A DNA stretch of 64,000 nucleotides from Entonaema liquescens (GCA_902805475.1 CADCSX010000006.1:992001-1056000); one strand, 5' to 3'. Shown: positions 33,221 through 46,923, counted from the stretch's first letter. Translations and numbers: made by a program. The notes: generated by a model from the sequence alone, not told the origin.

Positions 33221-36200
33221 ATGGCCTCAAACAACCATTCACAGGGTAACAGCCCTTTTTACAACACTGTTCACTCACCCTCACCAACTTCAAGTCAGAG
33301 CAACCCTCTCCAACAAATACAATCAGTCCTACCCGCAAAGAGAGATCAAGATGATACTGACACATTGTCTTTCGATTCAGCCTCCATGCAGAATGGATCC
33401 TCGAGACTCAATTTAAATCCAGCCCTTCTACTCAACCCAAAAGGCTACGCCGCTCCTGTTCCCCCCGCTCGACCAAGTCCGCCTACTCGTCCTTACAACA
33501 ATTTGAATAGTTCAAATAGCTCGACCGATCTCGCATTCCAATTCAATAGTCCCGATTTCCAGTTTTCCAACCCTCAAAATGGATATACTACTGCCGGCCA
33601 GCCTACGCCACAACCTAACAATTTCGGCAATATGATTGACCGCATGAACAATGTGGAGCAGCGTGCATTCAATCCTCAATCGAAACGTCGAAAGCTCGAG
33701 ATGGAAGATAATATCAATCCGGCGCATACGTTTAGAAGCGGTGGAAATGGGGTTATTGGGCAGTACGTGAAGGAGAGGCGGCAAGAAGGGGGCAATCACC
33801 AACGCTCGACGGGACCAGTGGAGGCCGTAGACCTCACTGATACTGGTAAGCTACTCTGACGAACACGGTGGGAATATCTACCTGACATTTTGACAGCGGG
33901 GGAAAATGATGTCGTCGTGCTACAAGCCCCGATAGACGAAGAGATTTGTTATGGTTCGATTCAACACGCGAAGCTCAATTGTCATATCGTCCCGAGTCCT
34001 AAGCCAGGCGCCTTTTCGCTCATGCCCACTTGGTGGCCACAAGTGAAAATCGTACTCAGGAGAAAACTTGGGGAGGCGTCCTATGTGATTCATGCCTATG
34101 ATCATACGCGCAAAATAGTTGGAACCGTCGATGCCAGCACTGCATCCGGCCTTGCAGGCCTATTGGATTCTCGCCTCCAGCTTAGAACTGACTGCAGAAT
34201 ACCAACAAGACAGAGAGTGGCAGGAGAGGAAGCTGGAAACCCAACATCAATGAGTTATACCCTCGATCTAATGCTTTATGGCCCCCGAAGGAGTGCTAGG
34301 ACAGTTGCAAGACATCTCTCCCAGAAGAATCTTTGGCTTCGCAATCCCCCAAGAATCGACCCTAGTGTAAAATATGAGAACCCACAGCTTATCGAGGGAC
34401 CAAAACCTCCGCCGATTATAAGAGAGCAACCTAAGATGGCTCTTACTACAGCGGCGTCGATTCCACCCCCCATGATGCGTAGTGTTGAGGAGATTCGTTC
34501 CGAGGTCATGGGGGTTTTTGACTCTCTTACAAAGAACGAAGAGCTTCCCGAGATAAGACCTGATCCTCGAGTACAGACAGAACTTCTAAAGCACCAGAAA
34601 CAAGGACTAAGCTTTATGATGATCAAGGAGCAGCCTCGCCAATTCGGCAGCGACGGCAAGGCTGTTGGCTCTTTCTGGCAAATCCGTCTAGGTGAAAATG
34701 GCCAGAAAACATACTACAATGTAATTACCGGAACCTCGCAACGTGAAGCCCCTCCCGAGACTCTCGGTGGTATCCTTGCGGATATGATGGGTCTAGGAAA
34801 GACACTAAGCATCCTATCTCTCGTTACGAGTACTCTCAAAGAAGCCGACGAGTGGTCAAAGCTTGTGCCGGTTCAACCACAGGCACCTCCTCCGCCGAAG
34901 AAGAAACCCAATTCTTCAGGTCAATTTGATGTACCCACACCACAGCCACTTGGGTTGACCCAGCTGAAGCAGAATGGCAAATCGACGCTCTTAATATGTC
35001 CTCTTAGTACCATAACGAACTGGGAAGAACAAATCAAAGCTCATATCCAGCCTGATCAGCTGACGTATTATATTTATCATGGATCTAATCGTATCAAGGA
35101 TCCCAAGAAACTTGCCTCGTTCGATCTCGTTTTGACAACCTATGGATCAGTTGCCAGCGAGGTAGCATCCCGTAACAAGGGCAGGCAAGGCCCGTATCCC
35201 CTCGAGGAAATAGGATGGTTCCGTGTAGTCCTAGACGAGGCACACATGATTCGAGAGCAATCCACCTTGCAGTTCAAAGCTATTTGCCGCTTACAAGCCA
35301 ACCGTCGCTGGGCCGTTACCGGTACTCCCGTCCAAAACAAGTTGGATGACCTCGCAGCATTACTTGCCTTCCTCCGCCTAAAGCCTTTTGACGAAAAGAG
35401 CAAGTTTACACAATACATCACAGCTCCTTTCAAGGTTTGTGATCCCGAGATTGTTCCGAAGCTCCGAATTCTCGTAGACAGCGTCACTCTCAGGCGTTTG
35501 AAGGACAAGATCGATCTCCCTCCCAGAACGGACGAGATCGTGAGGCTCGAATTCTCTCCCTCCGAGCGCAAACTATACGAAATATTCGAAAAGAACGCGC
35601 AAGATAAGGTACAAGTCCTAGCGGCAGGAAGGGAGAAGATGATTGGTGGCAGGACCTATATCCACATTCTTCAATCCATACTTAGATTACGTCTCATCTC
35701 TGCACATGGCAGAGACCTTCTCAGCGATGAGGACCTGGAAGTGGTGCAGGGTATGACGCAGGAATCTGCCATTGACCTCGACAGTGACGAAGACGACGAG
35801 AAACCCGCATTGGCAGAATCAAGAGCTTACGAGGCCTTTGAGCTCATGCAGGAGACTAACAGCGATTTATGCATATCCTGCCAGAAAAAGATTGGTGCGA
35901 ATGACAGTGCTAGCATCGCGTCAGAGCGTGAAGAAGATATTCTCGGCTATATGACTGCTTGCTTTCATCTTCTTTGTCCCAGTTGCATTAGGACCTGGGA
36001 AGAAGATGTAGGCAATCATGGTTCGGGTACATGTCCCTTCTGTCAGTCTCATGTTCGTTTTGCATACAATGAAATTCGCAAGAGCAAGGCCGAAGTAGAG
36101 CATGAGGGACACCACCAATCACACAAATCCGAAACTAAAGTCAGAACGAAAGAAGGCTACCCGGAATATTCAGGACCCCATACGAAAACCCGTGCGCTCC

Positions 36201-36727
36201 TTGATGATCTTCTGAAAGCAAAAGCTGACAGTGAGGCTAACCCCGACGAGCCCCCATTTAAGTCGGTTGTCTTCTCCGCCTGGACGTCTCATCTTGACCT
36301 TATTCAAATCGCATTGGACAACGTCGGTATTAAATACACTCGTCTTGACGGTAAGATGACTCGAACTGCTAGGACTGCCGCTATGGATACCTTTCGAGAA
36401 GATAACTCTGTGCACGTAATACTAGTATCCATCATGGCTGGTGGTCTCGGCTTGAATCTCACTTCCGGGAATTACGTCTACGTGATGGAGCCTCAGTACA
36501 ACCCGGCAGCAGAGGCGCAAGCCGTCGACCGTGTCCACCGACTCGGTCAGAAGAGACCTGTTCGTACGGTTAGGTATATCATGCGAGACAGCATCGAGGA
36601 AAAGATGCTTGAGCTTCAAGAAAAGAAGAAAAAGCTTGCGAGTCTTAGCATGGACAGAAATCGGGTTATAGATAAGGCAGAGGCGGCGAAGCAAAAGCTT
36701 ATGGACCTACGCAGCCTTTTCAAATAA
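33221..36727 (+). CDS. SNF2-family ATPase with RING finger (HLTF/Rad16/Uls1-like)
   Basis: Two exons, 33221-33845 and 33897-36727, encode 1151 residues. Residues 1-200 are disordered and Asn/Ser/Pro-rich. The SNF2 ATPase follows: Walker A GLGKT at 507-511 within GGILADMMGLGKT, TTYGSV, DEAH at 655-658, and WAVTGTPVQNKLDDL. A C3HC4 RING is inserted before the second helicase lobe: Cys867, 870, 897, His899, Cys902, 905, 921 and 924. The C-terminal lobe shows VVFSAWTSHLDLIQ, SIMAGGLGLNLTSGNYVYVM and VDRVHRLGQKRPVRTVRY. This layout is that of DNA translocases that are also ubiquitin ligases and act in damage tolerance or chromatin. Short hydrophobic-acidic motifs (VDLTD at 203-207, VVVL at 214-217, IDLDSDEDDE at 834-843) resemble SUMO-interacting motifs, which would favour the Uls1 type. 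No HIRAN domain was recognised. Confidence 0.94.
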
Positions 36728-38675
36728 TGACTTGCCGTTCTTTTTGAGTCTTCACTCATGCCTTATATTCACTTCCCTCAAGGCATATAGCGGCGTTTTT
36801 GGGAGTGTTCTTGGCAAGATTCTAAAGGGTGGGTTATCTGCGTTGCTTCTGCACGGCGTTTTGGTCATATCTTGCTGTACAAAAACTGTTACTAGCAAGC
36901 AAGTAAATCCCTACGTTACTAGCGACTCACTTGCGCTCGTCCTCGAATACGAAAGGGTCGAATACAAATACCTCGAAGAAGATGGAAAAGGAACCTCTGC
37001 TGCAAGACGGATGGACGACCCATATCGAATAAACCACCTTTAAAAGAGAGAGGGAAAATTTGGAGGGAGGGAGCACGTCGAATGATGATGTTTACGTTGG
37101 AACAGGTGATGCCTTTACGTTGATTAATGTATGTCACTTTTATTATCTACGGAGGTTTGTTGTACTCGACAAGCCTCCCCGTTCGATACCAGAGTCTGGC
37201 GGTCGTCCAGAACTGGGGAAGATGGGCTTGGTTTCCTCCCGTCTTCCCGGATAGACCGAATGAATTACGCGATTTGAGCTCACGGCTCCTATTTAACTAT
37301 TCGTTGCTTTGCGTACGTGTAGAAATGTTCCGTTCGTCGCTCGCTGTATAACTACGAACAAGTTCGTAGATTCGTAGGCTCTTTTAGACTCGACATTTCA
37401 TTTTTAGTGATGCGTCTCCTTTCTGATATCTTCTTTTCTCGACCGCCTATCGGGAGCTGCTTGCGTAGCTATTACATAGTTGTATGCACAATCTAACCAC
37501 AAGGCTCTTTCTCCGACCGACCCCCATCCGTTGGGGAGAGCCTAATTAGGTAGTCTAGCCCAGCAAAAGCAGCTCGGGCGAGAGGAGCACACAGGATGAC
37601 GGTCCACCTTACCTAATGTACGTAAGTCTTGGGTTCCCCTTACATGTCTTAGGTCTTAGGTTGGGTAGTTGATATATGTATATCCCATATGAGCATGTTG
37701 TTTTGTTTCGATTTTGGCCACGGGGCTATATTGGAGCTATATTGACGTGACATGTGCAGTGTCGCGACGCAATGCTACTGTAGATGCCGAGGTCTGCAGG
37801 TGTATGCGAGCCATCATCACATGGACGTATACACATATGTATATGTATGAATGATCCGGCACTGGATGCGAAGGGAGGGTATAGATGAAAAGGTATGAAT
37901 TAGTAATAGCTTAGAAATGTTGTTTACCTTTAGTGTGGTATATATTTATTATTATTTATAAAATAGAAAAAGTGTAATATTACATACGTTATTATTTATA
38001 ATGTATTTAACATAATAAGTTAAATTAAATTATATTTTAATAAATTTAAAACTTTTTTTTATTTTTATTAATTAATTATAAAAAAAACAAGTTTATATAA
38101 TTTATTATATGTTTTATAAAAAAAAAAAAAAAGTAATTATTTATAGTATTTTTATTTTATACTTTTTTACGAATGTTATTAATGTGTTAATGCTAACTTC
38201 CATAACTCAAACCTGTTTCTGTGGTCAATAACACCCCTTTACTATTAATACACGGCTAATAATCTATAAACAATCACAAAGGTCCAAGTACAAAACACCA
38301 ATCAAGAGATACAAGTAAAAGTGAATCAACACAATGTTCGATTTGTGCTATATGAGTTTCTTTCTCAGTCCAAATTTGTAACCATTCAGTCTGTCGTAAG
38401 TAATACGCCAACGCCCACCAAATTTGCATAGTAACGCGAGCCCTTTTTCATCCATTTCCTCTGAACGCCGGAGGACGAGTCGCCTCAACATGCTGTATGC
38501 CGCATGGCCTTTTTTATGTACACAAATTTTTACTAAAGGTCATTATTCCTTTGACCACTAGGAGTAGAGGCGTTTGTAGTATTCCATTACCGTCCTCGGC
38601 ATTACAGCCTTCCTAGTTCGAAGCGACTCGATCCTCAAGTCTGACCCCGAGTTTATTACCAACTCCCTTAAACCA
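36728..38675. other. Intergenic region between convergent SNF2/RING gene and OLE1
   Basis: It holds both 3' regions. Most of it has ordinary composition; 37920-38180 is extremely AT-rich and listed separately. No gene was seen. Confidence 0.65.
37920..38180. repeat. Extreme AT-rich block
   Basis: About 260 bases consist almost entirely of A and T with many TTTATAA and TTATTA elements and A or T runs of up to 15. It differs sharply from the DNA on each side. Possible sources are a RIP-degraded relic or an AT-rich 3' spacer; no repeat partner is visible in the window. Confidence 0.8.
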
Positions 38676-40167
38676 TTAAGCCGCATTGGCGCCAGCAAGA
38701 GGCTGAGAAATCCGCGTGACTTGATCGCCGGCACGGACAATTCGTCGACCAGATGAATCAGTGACGAAAGCACCCTCCTTTTCCATGTGTGCCTTCTTCC
38801 AGATCTCGACTTCACAGCCTCCTCGGAGAACACCAACACGCATGGTAGACAGAAGATTGTGGGCAGCGTTTGAGTGGTCGTAGACACCGCCGTTGAAGAT
38901 AGCAGTAGCGTCCTTTCCGATGGAAGACGAAATTAGAGCCTTGCCACCAGGGTGGTCCTTGATGAAGTCGGTAACATCGTGGATAACACCAGCAACAGCG
39001 ACGAGAGCCTTGCCATTCTTGGACTCGCTAACGTAGTCATCCCAGTCCATAACAGGTAGCTGTTCGAGAGGAACACCCCAGTCAAGCCTAGATCGCTTCT
39101 GGTCAAGCTTCTTCTGCATCTGCTGAAGGCGACCCTTCTCGATTTCGTTCTGGCGGAATGTCTTCAGGTTGTAGGCAAGACCGAGCTTCTTCCATGTCCA
39201 GATGCTCCACTTGGTCGGGTCATACTGCCACCACTCAATGGCGTTACGGTAGTCGGAGGGGAATTCGTGGTGGAAGTTGTGGTAACCCTCGCCAAGCGTG
39301 ACAAGTGCTGTGATGACGTGGTCACGGGGAGAGTTGCGGTCGTCGAAAGGCTGGTCACCAAGCCAGTGGGCGAGAGAGTTTACACAGAAAGTAGCCTGCT
39401 GGATAAAGAAGATTCGGATGATACCAGCATAGATAAATCCACCCCACCAGTCGCCCCAGCCGAGACCGCAGACCAGAGTCGGGAGAACGAGGGACATTGT
39501 GATGACGGACTTGATGTAGTGCTTGTGCTGCCAGACAACAACTGGGTCGTCGTTTAGGTCAGAGATATCGGTTCGGCCAATTCGCTTAGGGTTCTGCTTC
39601 ATGACCATCCAGCCGATGTGGGAGTATAGGAGACCCTTGCGAACGGAGTAGGGATCCTTCTCGGTGTCCGTGTAACGGTGGTGAGCACGGTGACCCCTTG
39701 ACCACCATCGGATAGAACCTTGAACAGCGGCAGCTCCCATAGCAGCTAGGTAAATCTTGATGAGGAGAGAAGCCCTAAACGAGCTGTGAGCCCAAAGCCG
39801 GTGGTATCCTATTTGAAGGTTAGCATCCTCTGAAAATCCTAGTTATAGAACATGATGGTTATCCAAACATACCGGCTGTAATACCGAGACCGGCATTGAA
39901 GTAGTAGAAGATGGAAAAGAGAGCCGTCTTCAACTGGAGGTGAATCCAGTATGTGCTGATCAACCCAGCTAAAGGAATGAATAGAATGAATGTAGTGTTA
40001 AGCCAGTTAATATGCTTGTACCAGTTACTCCAGGTCATAGGAAGTTCGGAGATGTGCGGTTTCTTCAAGTCATACTTGGCGGATCGTAACGGCTTGTAGT
40101 CCTTGGTGCCATCAGGAAATGCCGAAGCAGCAACGGGCCCTGAGGCATCCGTCGTGGCGGAAGCCAT
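38676..40167 (-). CDS. ole1: Acyl-CoA delta-9 desaturase with cytochrome b5 domain (Ole1)
   Basis: Two exons, 39873-40167 and 38676-39808, encode 475 residues. The intron falls inside GYHRLWAH. Three His boxes that bind the di-iron centre are intact: HRLWAH (101-106), HRAHH (138-142) and HNFHH (275-279). Hydrophobic segments lie at about residues 50-95 and 200-235. A cytochrome b5 domain is fused at the C-terminus with haem ligands His384 (in HPGG) and His410 (in YDHSNAAH). The enzyme sits in the endoplasmic reticulum membrane and turns palmitoyl- and stearoyl-CoA into their delta-9 unsaturated forms, taking electrons through its own b5 domain. Length and layout match fungal Ole1. The upstream intergenic region is long (about 4 kb), which leaves room for complex regulation, but no specific site was identified. 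Confidence 0.97.
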
Positions 40168-43100
40168 GGTTGCGAATCGATCGGTGCTGAGATGGGAAGG
40201 GTTGAATCAGCAAGGCCCCCCGGGAGATCGGTAAGAAAGGGATTTCGTTTTTGAGTGAACGACGAGGTTGGGAGTAAGAAAAGGAAAAAGGAAGAAAGAT
40301 GTGGGAGTTTAAAAAAGATATATATTTAATATCGGGGGGTGAGAGAGTGGGAAGTGTATTAAAAAAAGGCTTTGTACCTAGGTAGTATTCCGGGATGTAG
40401 GTACCACTGTAGGTACTGTAAGTACAGAGTTACAGAGTGGATATGGGGACCAATCGGTGGGAACGTACAACCTTGAACCCCTGGAGGCTTAGAAGCCGGG
40501 TGGACGGGTGGCGGGAAGGTATATCGAAAGTATTCGAGACTCTTCGGAGAAGTGAGTCTAGGTTAAGATGGCAGGATGGGTACTGATTAAGAACTTTGAT
40601 CTCCCAATTCGTTTCCCTGATCTGTTATCTTGCTGGAACCTAAAGCGGTGTGGACACCAATGATGCTAACGACAGGCTTCTTAAGTTTGTTGTTCAAAGA
40701 ATGTGCTTGTTGGAATAAAGTGATTCGACCGAAACGTCTGATAGTCGGCCGATAGTTTTTTTTTTTTATCATTTACTCAACTGTTAAGCAAAAAAAGAGA
40801 TGCGTTTGCTGTTAATGGACTAAGAAAACACAGTCACCACTTTTAAAATAATGAAAGACGTGGGGTTAAAAACCACCACTTGGAAATTAAATAAACTTGT
40901 AAAGGTATTGTAAGAGTGACGATCAAGTTACGAATTCCTGCTGTACGTATTCTTTCTTTTTCTTTCCTTTTTTTTTCTCCCTTCTTGAATTCTGCTGCTT
41001 GATCTCATCTGATAGGCAAAAGAGAATGCTGGGGTTTAGAAGGTGGTGGGAAAGGGAAGAACAGCTGTTACATACACGCAGGGCGATAAAAGCACCAAAA
41101 GTTACCACATGAACAAGTACCTTACAGATACAACTGACCAAGGCTACCAGGTGCTACCTAGTTTCGTTGCACATTCCTTCTGCAGGCGACTTCCATCCTG
41201 TATGATCTTTGAAAGCTGTCTGAAATTTGTTGAATTGTTGGGGAAATGACCATAGTGGCGGTTTCGAAGCCGCAAGTGGAGTATCCAATCAGATGTCGTA
41301 AAAGTTCAAGGGTCTTTCCGTTTTTGGTGATATTTTCTAGGCCCACCGTTTAGTACCAGGCCAAGTACCTAAGTACATCAAGTACAATATGTAACGAAAA
41401 CGTGGATTTTGCAACATACTCCACGATTATCTCTGCCAACAACAAAATAAAACAATTTTCTAGACGAAAAAGTCATTTACATTCGCATTCGTTGTCAACC
41501 TCGGCACGCGCCGCCGGCTCCTATTTTCTTACGTTCGACATATCGCAATATGTAGGAAATAACAGCTAATCTAACCACCACGTAGGCAATGAAATAATAC
41601 GCGCTCTACATCTCCGTAGCCAGAAGTCAAAAATATCGGGTTGCCCTTGCATGAAAGCTCGGAGTTTTCATATAACACGGAAAACTCTTTGACGTAAGCC
41701 CCCCTTCAGCCCCTTCCGCAGGGCTACGCCAATCAATTTCGCACATCCCCTTCGTGTGCTACAATATACTACTTGGCGAGCGAAATCCGGGTAGTCGGCA
41801 TTGGCTCATTCCAAGCTCTCAGATATTACCTTACTATTATTACAATATATTGCCAATCGAGAGAGGATACGAAATACACGGTACACTCCATTACCTACGA
41901 GCCGAGGCAAAGTTTCTCCATTCTCCAGAGCGGATGAATCAATCGATAAGCAGAAGGGCGTCAAAAAAGGTGGCTCACCTACCAGCATAAATCTTGGTGT
42001 AAGTGCGCCAGGTATTTTGACGCCTTTTTGATAGGTAATAGGTATCATAGATCCTGCTATACGTTGCGCGTTCTAGCCACATTTCCCCACATTATGTAGA
42101 TCCCCTTAAGCCGTTTTGGCCAGTACACATCTCCCTCTCCTCCCCAACAAACGGAAGCGACATGGTATATTCGCACCTATCGTGAGCTCCGTAGTGGGGC
42201 TCCGGGAAAGAGGAATCTTGAAACGTCCTCTGATCGGCTAACGATAGTTGCGATGCCCCACATCTTCTAGAACAACTTTAAAATTCCGTCGGGGTAATTG
42301 ATTGGATTGTCAAAGGAAAAAAACGCCACTTTCTGCGTTATGCGCCCCGTATCTAAGGCTCCATGGATCTTGCTGAGCCTCTTTCCTTCAAGCTTAGGCC
42401 ACCCGCACGTCGGCTTGCCATTGCTGACATCTTGTCATATCAGATCGATATGAACGGTCAGACCGATGAGTAGCTTCCATCGATCTATAGATCAGAACTA
42501 ATATTCATTAGCGTGCCCTAGTAAATTGAAAGTCAACATCATCAAGTCGATACTGGTTTAAGCAAGATGTCCGACTATAACCAACGAGCCTGTAGTAATC
42601 CATAGTAATACCACCTCTCTTCCAAGACAGTGATACTTTGCCATTCAATATTTATAAAATCCGATTGGCTAGAATGATCTACATTATTCAGTAAATAGAT
42701 GTGATTGTATTTTACGTATGATACTAAGTCATAGTAATTATCATAGAATGACAAAATGTAGACATTGCACGATTGGAACTCGATAGTCAAGTATACCATC
42801 CCTAATCTTGCCTGGCACCTTAATAAAAGTACAGCACCCTCTAAGCGAGAGGAAGTAAAAGCTATCGTTAATAGGTATGCTCTATCCCCAGATGAGGGGC
42901 AGCTAGACCGAGCGAGCTATGTAATAGCATAGCCGTCGAGTCACATGATTTATTCCCAATGCATGTCTAAGAGCTTAACAATCTATGTATTATCATCTAG
43001 TTAGTTATTCACTTCCTAAACTCTTAACCACATACCTCATTAAAAGTAATCAACTCCCAAAATCACCCCAAGTAGAAACATTGTCACATTCAACCCGAAT

Positions 43101-44146
43101 CATGGCCGGTTCATCATCCCATTTCTATCACCTTCTCCAAACCTACCCGACATAGGTTCACATGCCACGATATAGAACCTCTCAAATGAAACAAGAGGCG
43201 TCGAAAAGCCGTAGATCGGCTTTGCCACCGAACCAACTACTATGCACGCCGTATCGGCCGACTAGCACACCTACGTATGCGTACCGCAAACTTCTTCCCC
43301 GAATATTGAGATCTAGACGCCCAGTCGCTCACTCACATGTCTAGATAGTCATAGCCCGACCTATCCCGAACCCTATCTCCCATCTATCCTCACCAACAAA
43401 TCCAACAATTCCTCAACTGCCCCTTGACTTCCTCATCGAGTCTCTGATCCCGTGCCACCATCAGCCCACGCTTTACCCCATCGACTGATGTAACGAACAG
43501 ATAATTCGAAATATGTCTACTTCGAGCAGCAGAAGAAAACTCGCTCCGAGATCTGTTGGGTAAGTATATACCTTCGCTCGGTCGACATATGCATATCCAA
43601 TGCCAAGTCGACACAGCCTCAATACTGTCACATGTGTAGATAACCCCTATCCAAACGTATCAAACACGCCAATCCCTTATTTCTTCTTTGGGGGGCATAT
43701 ATTTCACTACCTGACCTAGCGTAACGTATGTAGAATATGTAAGATCCAGGAACCCCTATCTCCTATTCCATCACATTCCATCTTCCACGCATCATCATTT
43801 CGACTTTCATACCCATTCATTGTGCCTCATATATTAAATATCGTATCGTTAAGCTAGAACAAAAAACGTCGTGATGGTAATGCTGTGCTGCTGTCTCTAT
43901 CGTACAAAAAAGAAAAAGAAAAGGATTTTCGCCCCAACTTGCTGTCGCCCTGACGTAGAAAAATAAATAATGATCCACCGCTTGCAGACATTCGTGGCAC
44001 CTGGATATTCCAAAAAAAAAAAAAAAACGTCCTCCAAAAAATTTGCATATGCAATGCAATGCAATGCAGAACTCCTCGCGCCTTTCTGTATGTTTATGTA
44101 CATAAACAGCTACTCACAAATGCATAGACATTTCAATACAACCTCC
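40168..44146. other. Intergenic region upstream of OLE1
   Basis: Four kilobases with only short frames. Notable are TACCTAGGTA at 40375-40384, T and A runs near 40757 and 44012, and a loose inverted repeat GGCGTCAAAA / TTTTGACGCC between 41959 and 42026. No protein, tRNA or transposon was recognised. Confidence 0.55.
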
Positions 44147-46923
44147 TTAGGCTTGAGATGTCACATTTGCTGCTGTACCTGTCGTAGGAAGACCCAAATC
44201 GTCATCTAAGGTTAGCTTTCGAATTTCATCGTGATCGTATTTCGATCCAACGCCCGTCAGCTCGGTTGGCATGTGCTGAGGAGGGGACTCGGGTGGTCTT
44301 GGAGGTGACGCTGCCGTTGATCGCGTCGATATATCTCTGTCGTGTGTGTAATAGGGGAGCGACTCGGTTTCTCTATCTTCTGTAGGGGGCTGGATGCCTT
44401 CTTCGATTTGAGCATAATTCGGAGTCAAGGTTGTACGTAAGCCCCATGGTTCTTCAGGCTGTACTATCCCGGACTGCTCTGGAACGTAGTCCCTGGGATT
44501 GGACCGGGTATTTTCCAGACCCCTCTCTTCGCCTAATACACTGATTGTATGGGTATTGCCGGAAGTAACAGCTGCTGTACCTGTGTTAGGCAGAGGCCAA
44601 GCTCCCTCGGTATTCTCATTGTCCATCCTAAGCGCGCCATCTACGCCAGCTCCTAACGTAAGCACCTTTACCTGGTTATCACTGCCAGTCGCTTGAGCCT
44701 GTTCAGCCTCTAGGTCTTTTTCCACTTCCTTGAATATTTCTTCCGGCGCCTGCATCCTCCTGGGTGTCTCGGCAATCTCCTGTCCCAGTTCCAGGTCGTT
44801 GGTATATGAATTCACGAAATTAGTGGGCCACGTGTCGCGCCGTTCCGTATACGGTGGACTATACATGCCGTGGTCGCTTGGTAAGGATCTAGCTGGTGAT
44901 CGTCCCCTCGATGGATAGTACGGTTCAGCGGGGAAGTCTGTCGGTGTAACATGCGTATTACCAAACGGAGTATATGGCCAAACACCCCGAAGCTGAGCCG
45001 CTTTGACGTGCTGATGTCCATGATTTTCGTAACCGTCCACCGTGTATTCCCGTAGCGAATTACCATCATCAACAGAAATTGAGGGTAGATCTTGTCTATC
45101 ATAATCGTCATCGTATACAGGTTGTGGAAACAGCCTTAGTAGCATGGAAGCCTGGAGTCGGACACGCGGGTCCTCGTGTAAGCAATACTCCACCATTGTG
45201 CGATACCAATCCGGGACATCGATTTCGGAGGCTAATCGGAGCGGTCGTCGATGCGCTTCAGGTTCATCCTCCAACGTAGCGAGTGCCCACAATACCATCC
45301 CTAGCTGGTAGAGGTCAGATTTGACACCGATATACATCGATATCCGCTGGTTGCTATCGATAAGTGGTGTTGCCTCCGGAGGTTCCCACCCTACCGGGCA
45401 GCCTCGTCTGTTGATGTCTATTATCTTCGCATTATCTTCATAGTCGATGACAATATTAGAAAGTGTAAGGTCGCCCTGTACAAAACCGGCTTCGTGAACG
45501 TCTGATAATCCCTGAACAATCTGCCTTGCCCACTTCTCTCGTAGGGACCACGGGAGCACATGACCGTCCTCTTGAGAATCATAGATAAGGTCAATGAGCG
45601 CACCCTTTTCCGCAAAGTTGATAAGTAGGCCCTTAACCATCTCATCATCATCATCAACCACTACACCATAGAATTCTATGACGTTTCGGGAGAAGTGTAA
45701 GGAGTTTAGAGCGTTCACCTCGTAGAGAAATTCATCCACCGTGTCCGGTCCTGGAATCTCCTTCTTAATGAGTGTTTGCCCAGCAACACGAACCTTGTAG
45801 ACGAAACCTGACATATGGGACTCGAACGCGAGATCTCTCTCCCTGACACGCCGGCATTTCAAATGCTGGATCATACGAACGGTGGGGTAATTTATGATTT
45901 CCTACAAAGATTACGCAATCAGTAATATGCTTATGAGTTTACAAGAGAGTAACCCACGTTAACGTCTTCCACTACATGGACATGCAGCCTTCCTTCCGTG
46001 GTCTGTAACTTCAGGTTGGTAACGGTGGGGTAAAACTGGATGTCTTGAAGGCTTTCGCGTATAGCTTCATATATCTTGGCACTCTTTTCTCTTTGGAATT
46101 TGATATGGAGTAGATCCTTCTCCAGAGAATCATCTGGAGCATTTCGGTAATCCAGCGAGATAGTAACTCGCCTCCATACGAACTCATCCTCGCGATAAGT
46201 AACAAAAAACTTCTCCCTCCTAGACTTATCTCGGAAGTGCATACTCAAATTTAGAATCCATTTCCGCTCTAGCTCGTCATTGATCATTGCATCATACTGG
46301 GATGTCGTGGTAGACTGAACATCAATAGGCGACAAAGTTTCGAGATAGCTAGGCACGGGTTGGAGTAATTCACGGTTTTCCCTATCTAGGCTGGCGCTAT
46401 TGATGCTGTTGACATCTTGGAGACTTAAAAACTGTTTTTCATCGAGGGGACTCTGAGGAGCCGACACCACTTTATGCGAGACCACGGTAGGGAGGTTAGT
46501 GGAGGGCTGCGTGTTGTCGAAGAAGTCGGGCGCACTTGCACGTGGCAAGGGTTCATTTACGCGAGAGACGCTGCGTTGGGTACGCAATCGCCTATCGACG
46601 GAAACAGCCCTGCGTTCCGCTGACGTGGGCTGTATCGCCTCGAGTTTCTCCCTCACCTCGGACTGCTGCCTCTTAAAAGTTTTAACGCGGGGCAACCCAG
46701 GAACCACTTTCCTCGACACCCTCCGGAACAAGCCCGAGGTCGGTGAACAATCCAGAGACGTCCTAGATTCTTGGTCAGACGATACCGACGATGTTAGCGT
46801 ACTATCCTTTCCAAGAAACTTTTTCAAGATGGAGGCCAGTCTACCGGTGTCCGAAGTTGGCGGCGGCTCGCGCGAAGGCATATCTGCCGTTGCTGCCATG
46901 GTGGCGATCATTGAGAAAAGCAA
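44147..46923 (-). CDS. Divergent fungal protein kinase with conserved N-terminal region
   Basis: Two exons, 45958-46923 and 44147-45901, encode 906 residues from the first ATG; in-frame ATGs at 46911 and 46899 are equally possible starts. Residues 1-210 are Ser/Arg-rich and probably disordered. Residues 220-330 form a folded region (RKWILNLSMHFRDKSRREKF, RVTISLDYRNAP) also seen upstream of this kinase class in other fungi, as I recall it. The kinase domain has VRVAGQTLIKKEI (Lys368/369), FLYEVNAL (Glu383), QGDLTLSN (Asp466, Asn471) with HRD replaced by QGD, and DIN (484-486) in place of DFG. EPPE stands where APE is expected. The C-terminal 280 residues are low-complexity with YPSRGRSPARSLPSDHG. 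The catalytic Asp and Asn remain, but the altered metal-binding motif makes activity uncertain. No substrate is known. Confidence 0.86.

Noticed and set aside
41959..42026. Inverted repeat GGCGTCAAAA / TTTTGACGCC considered as a miniature transposon
   Set aside because: The arms are only 10 bp, no target duplication is visible and there is no second copy in the window.
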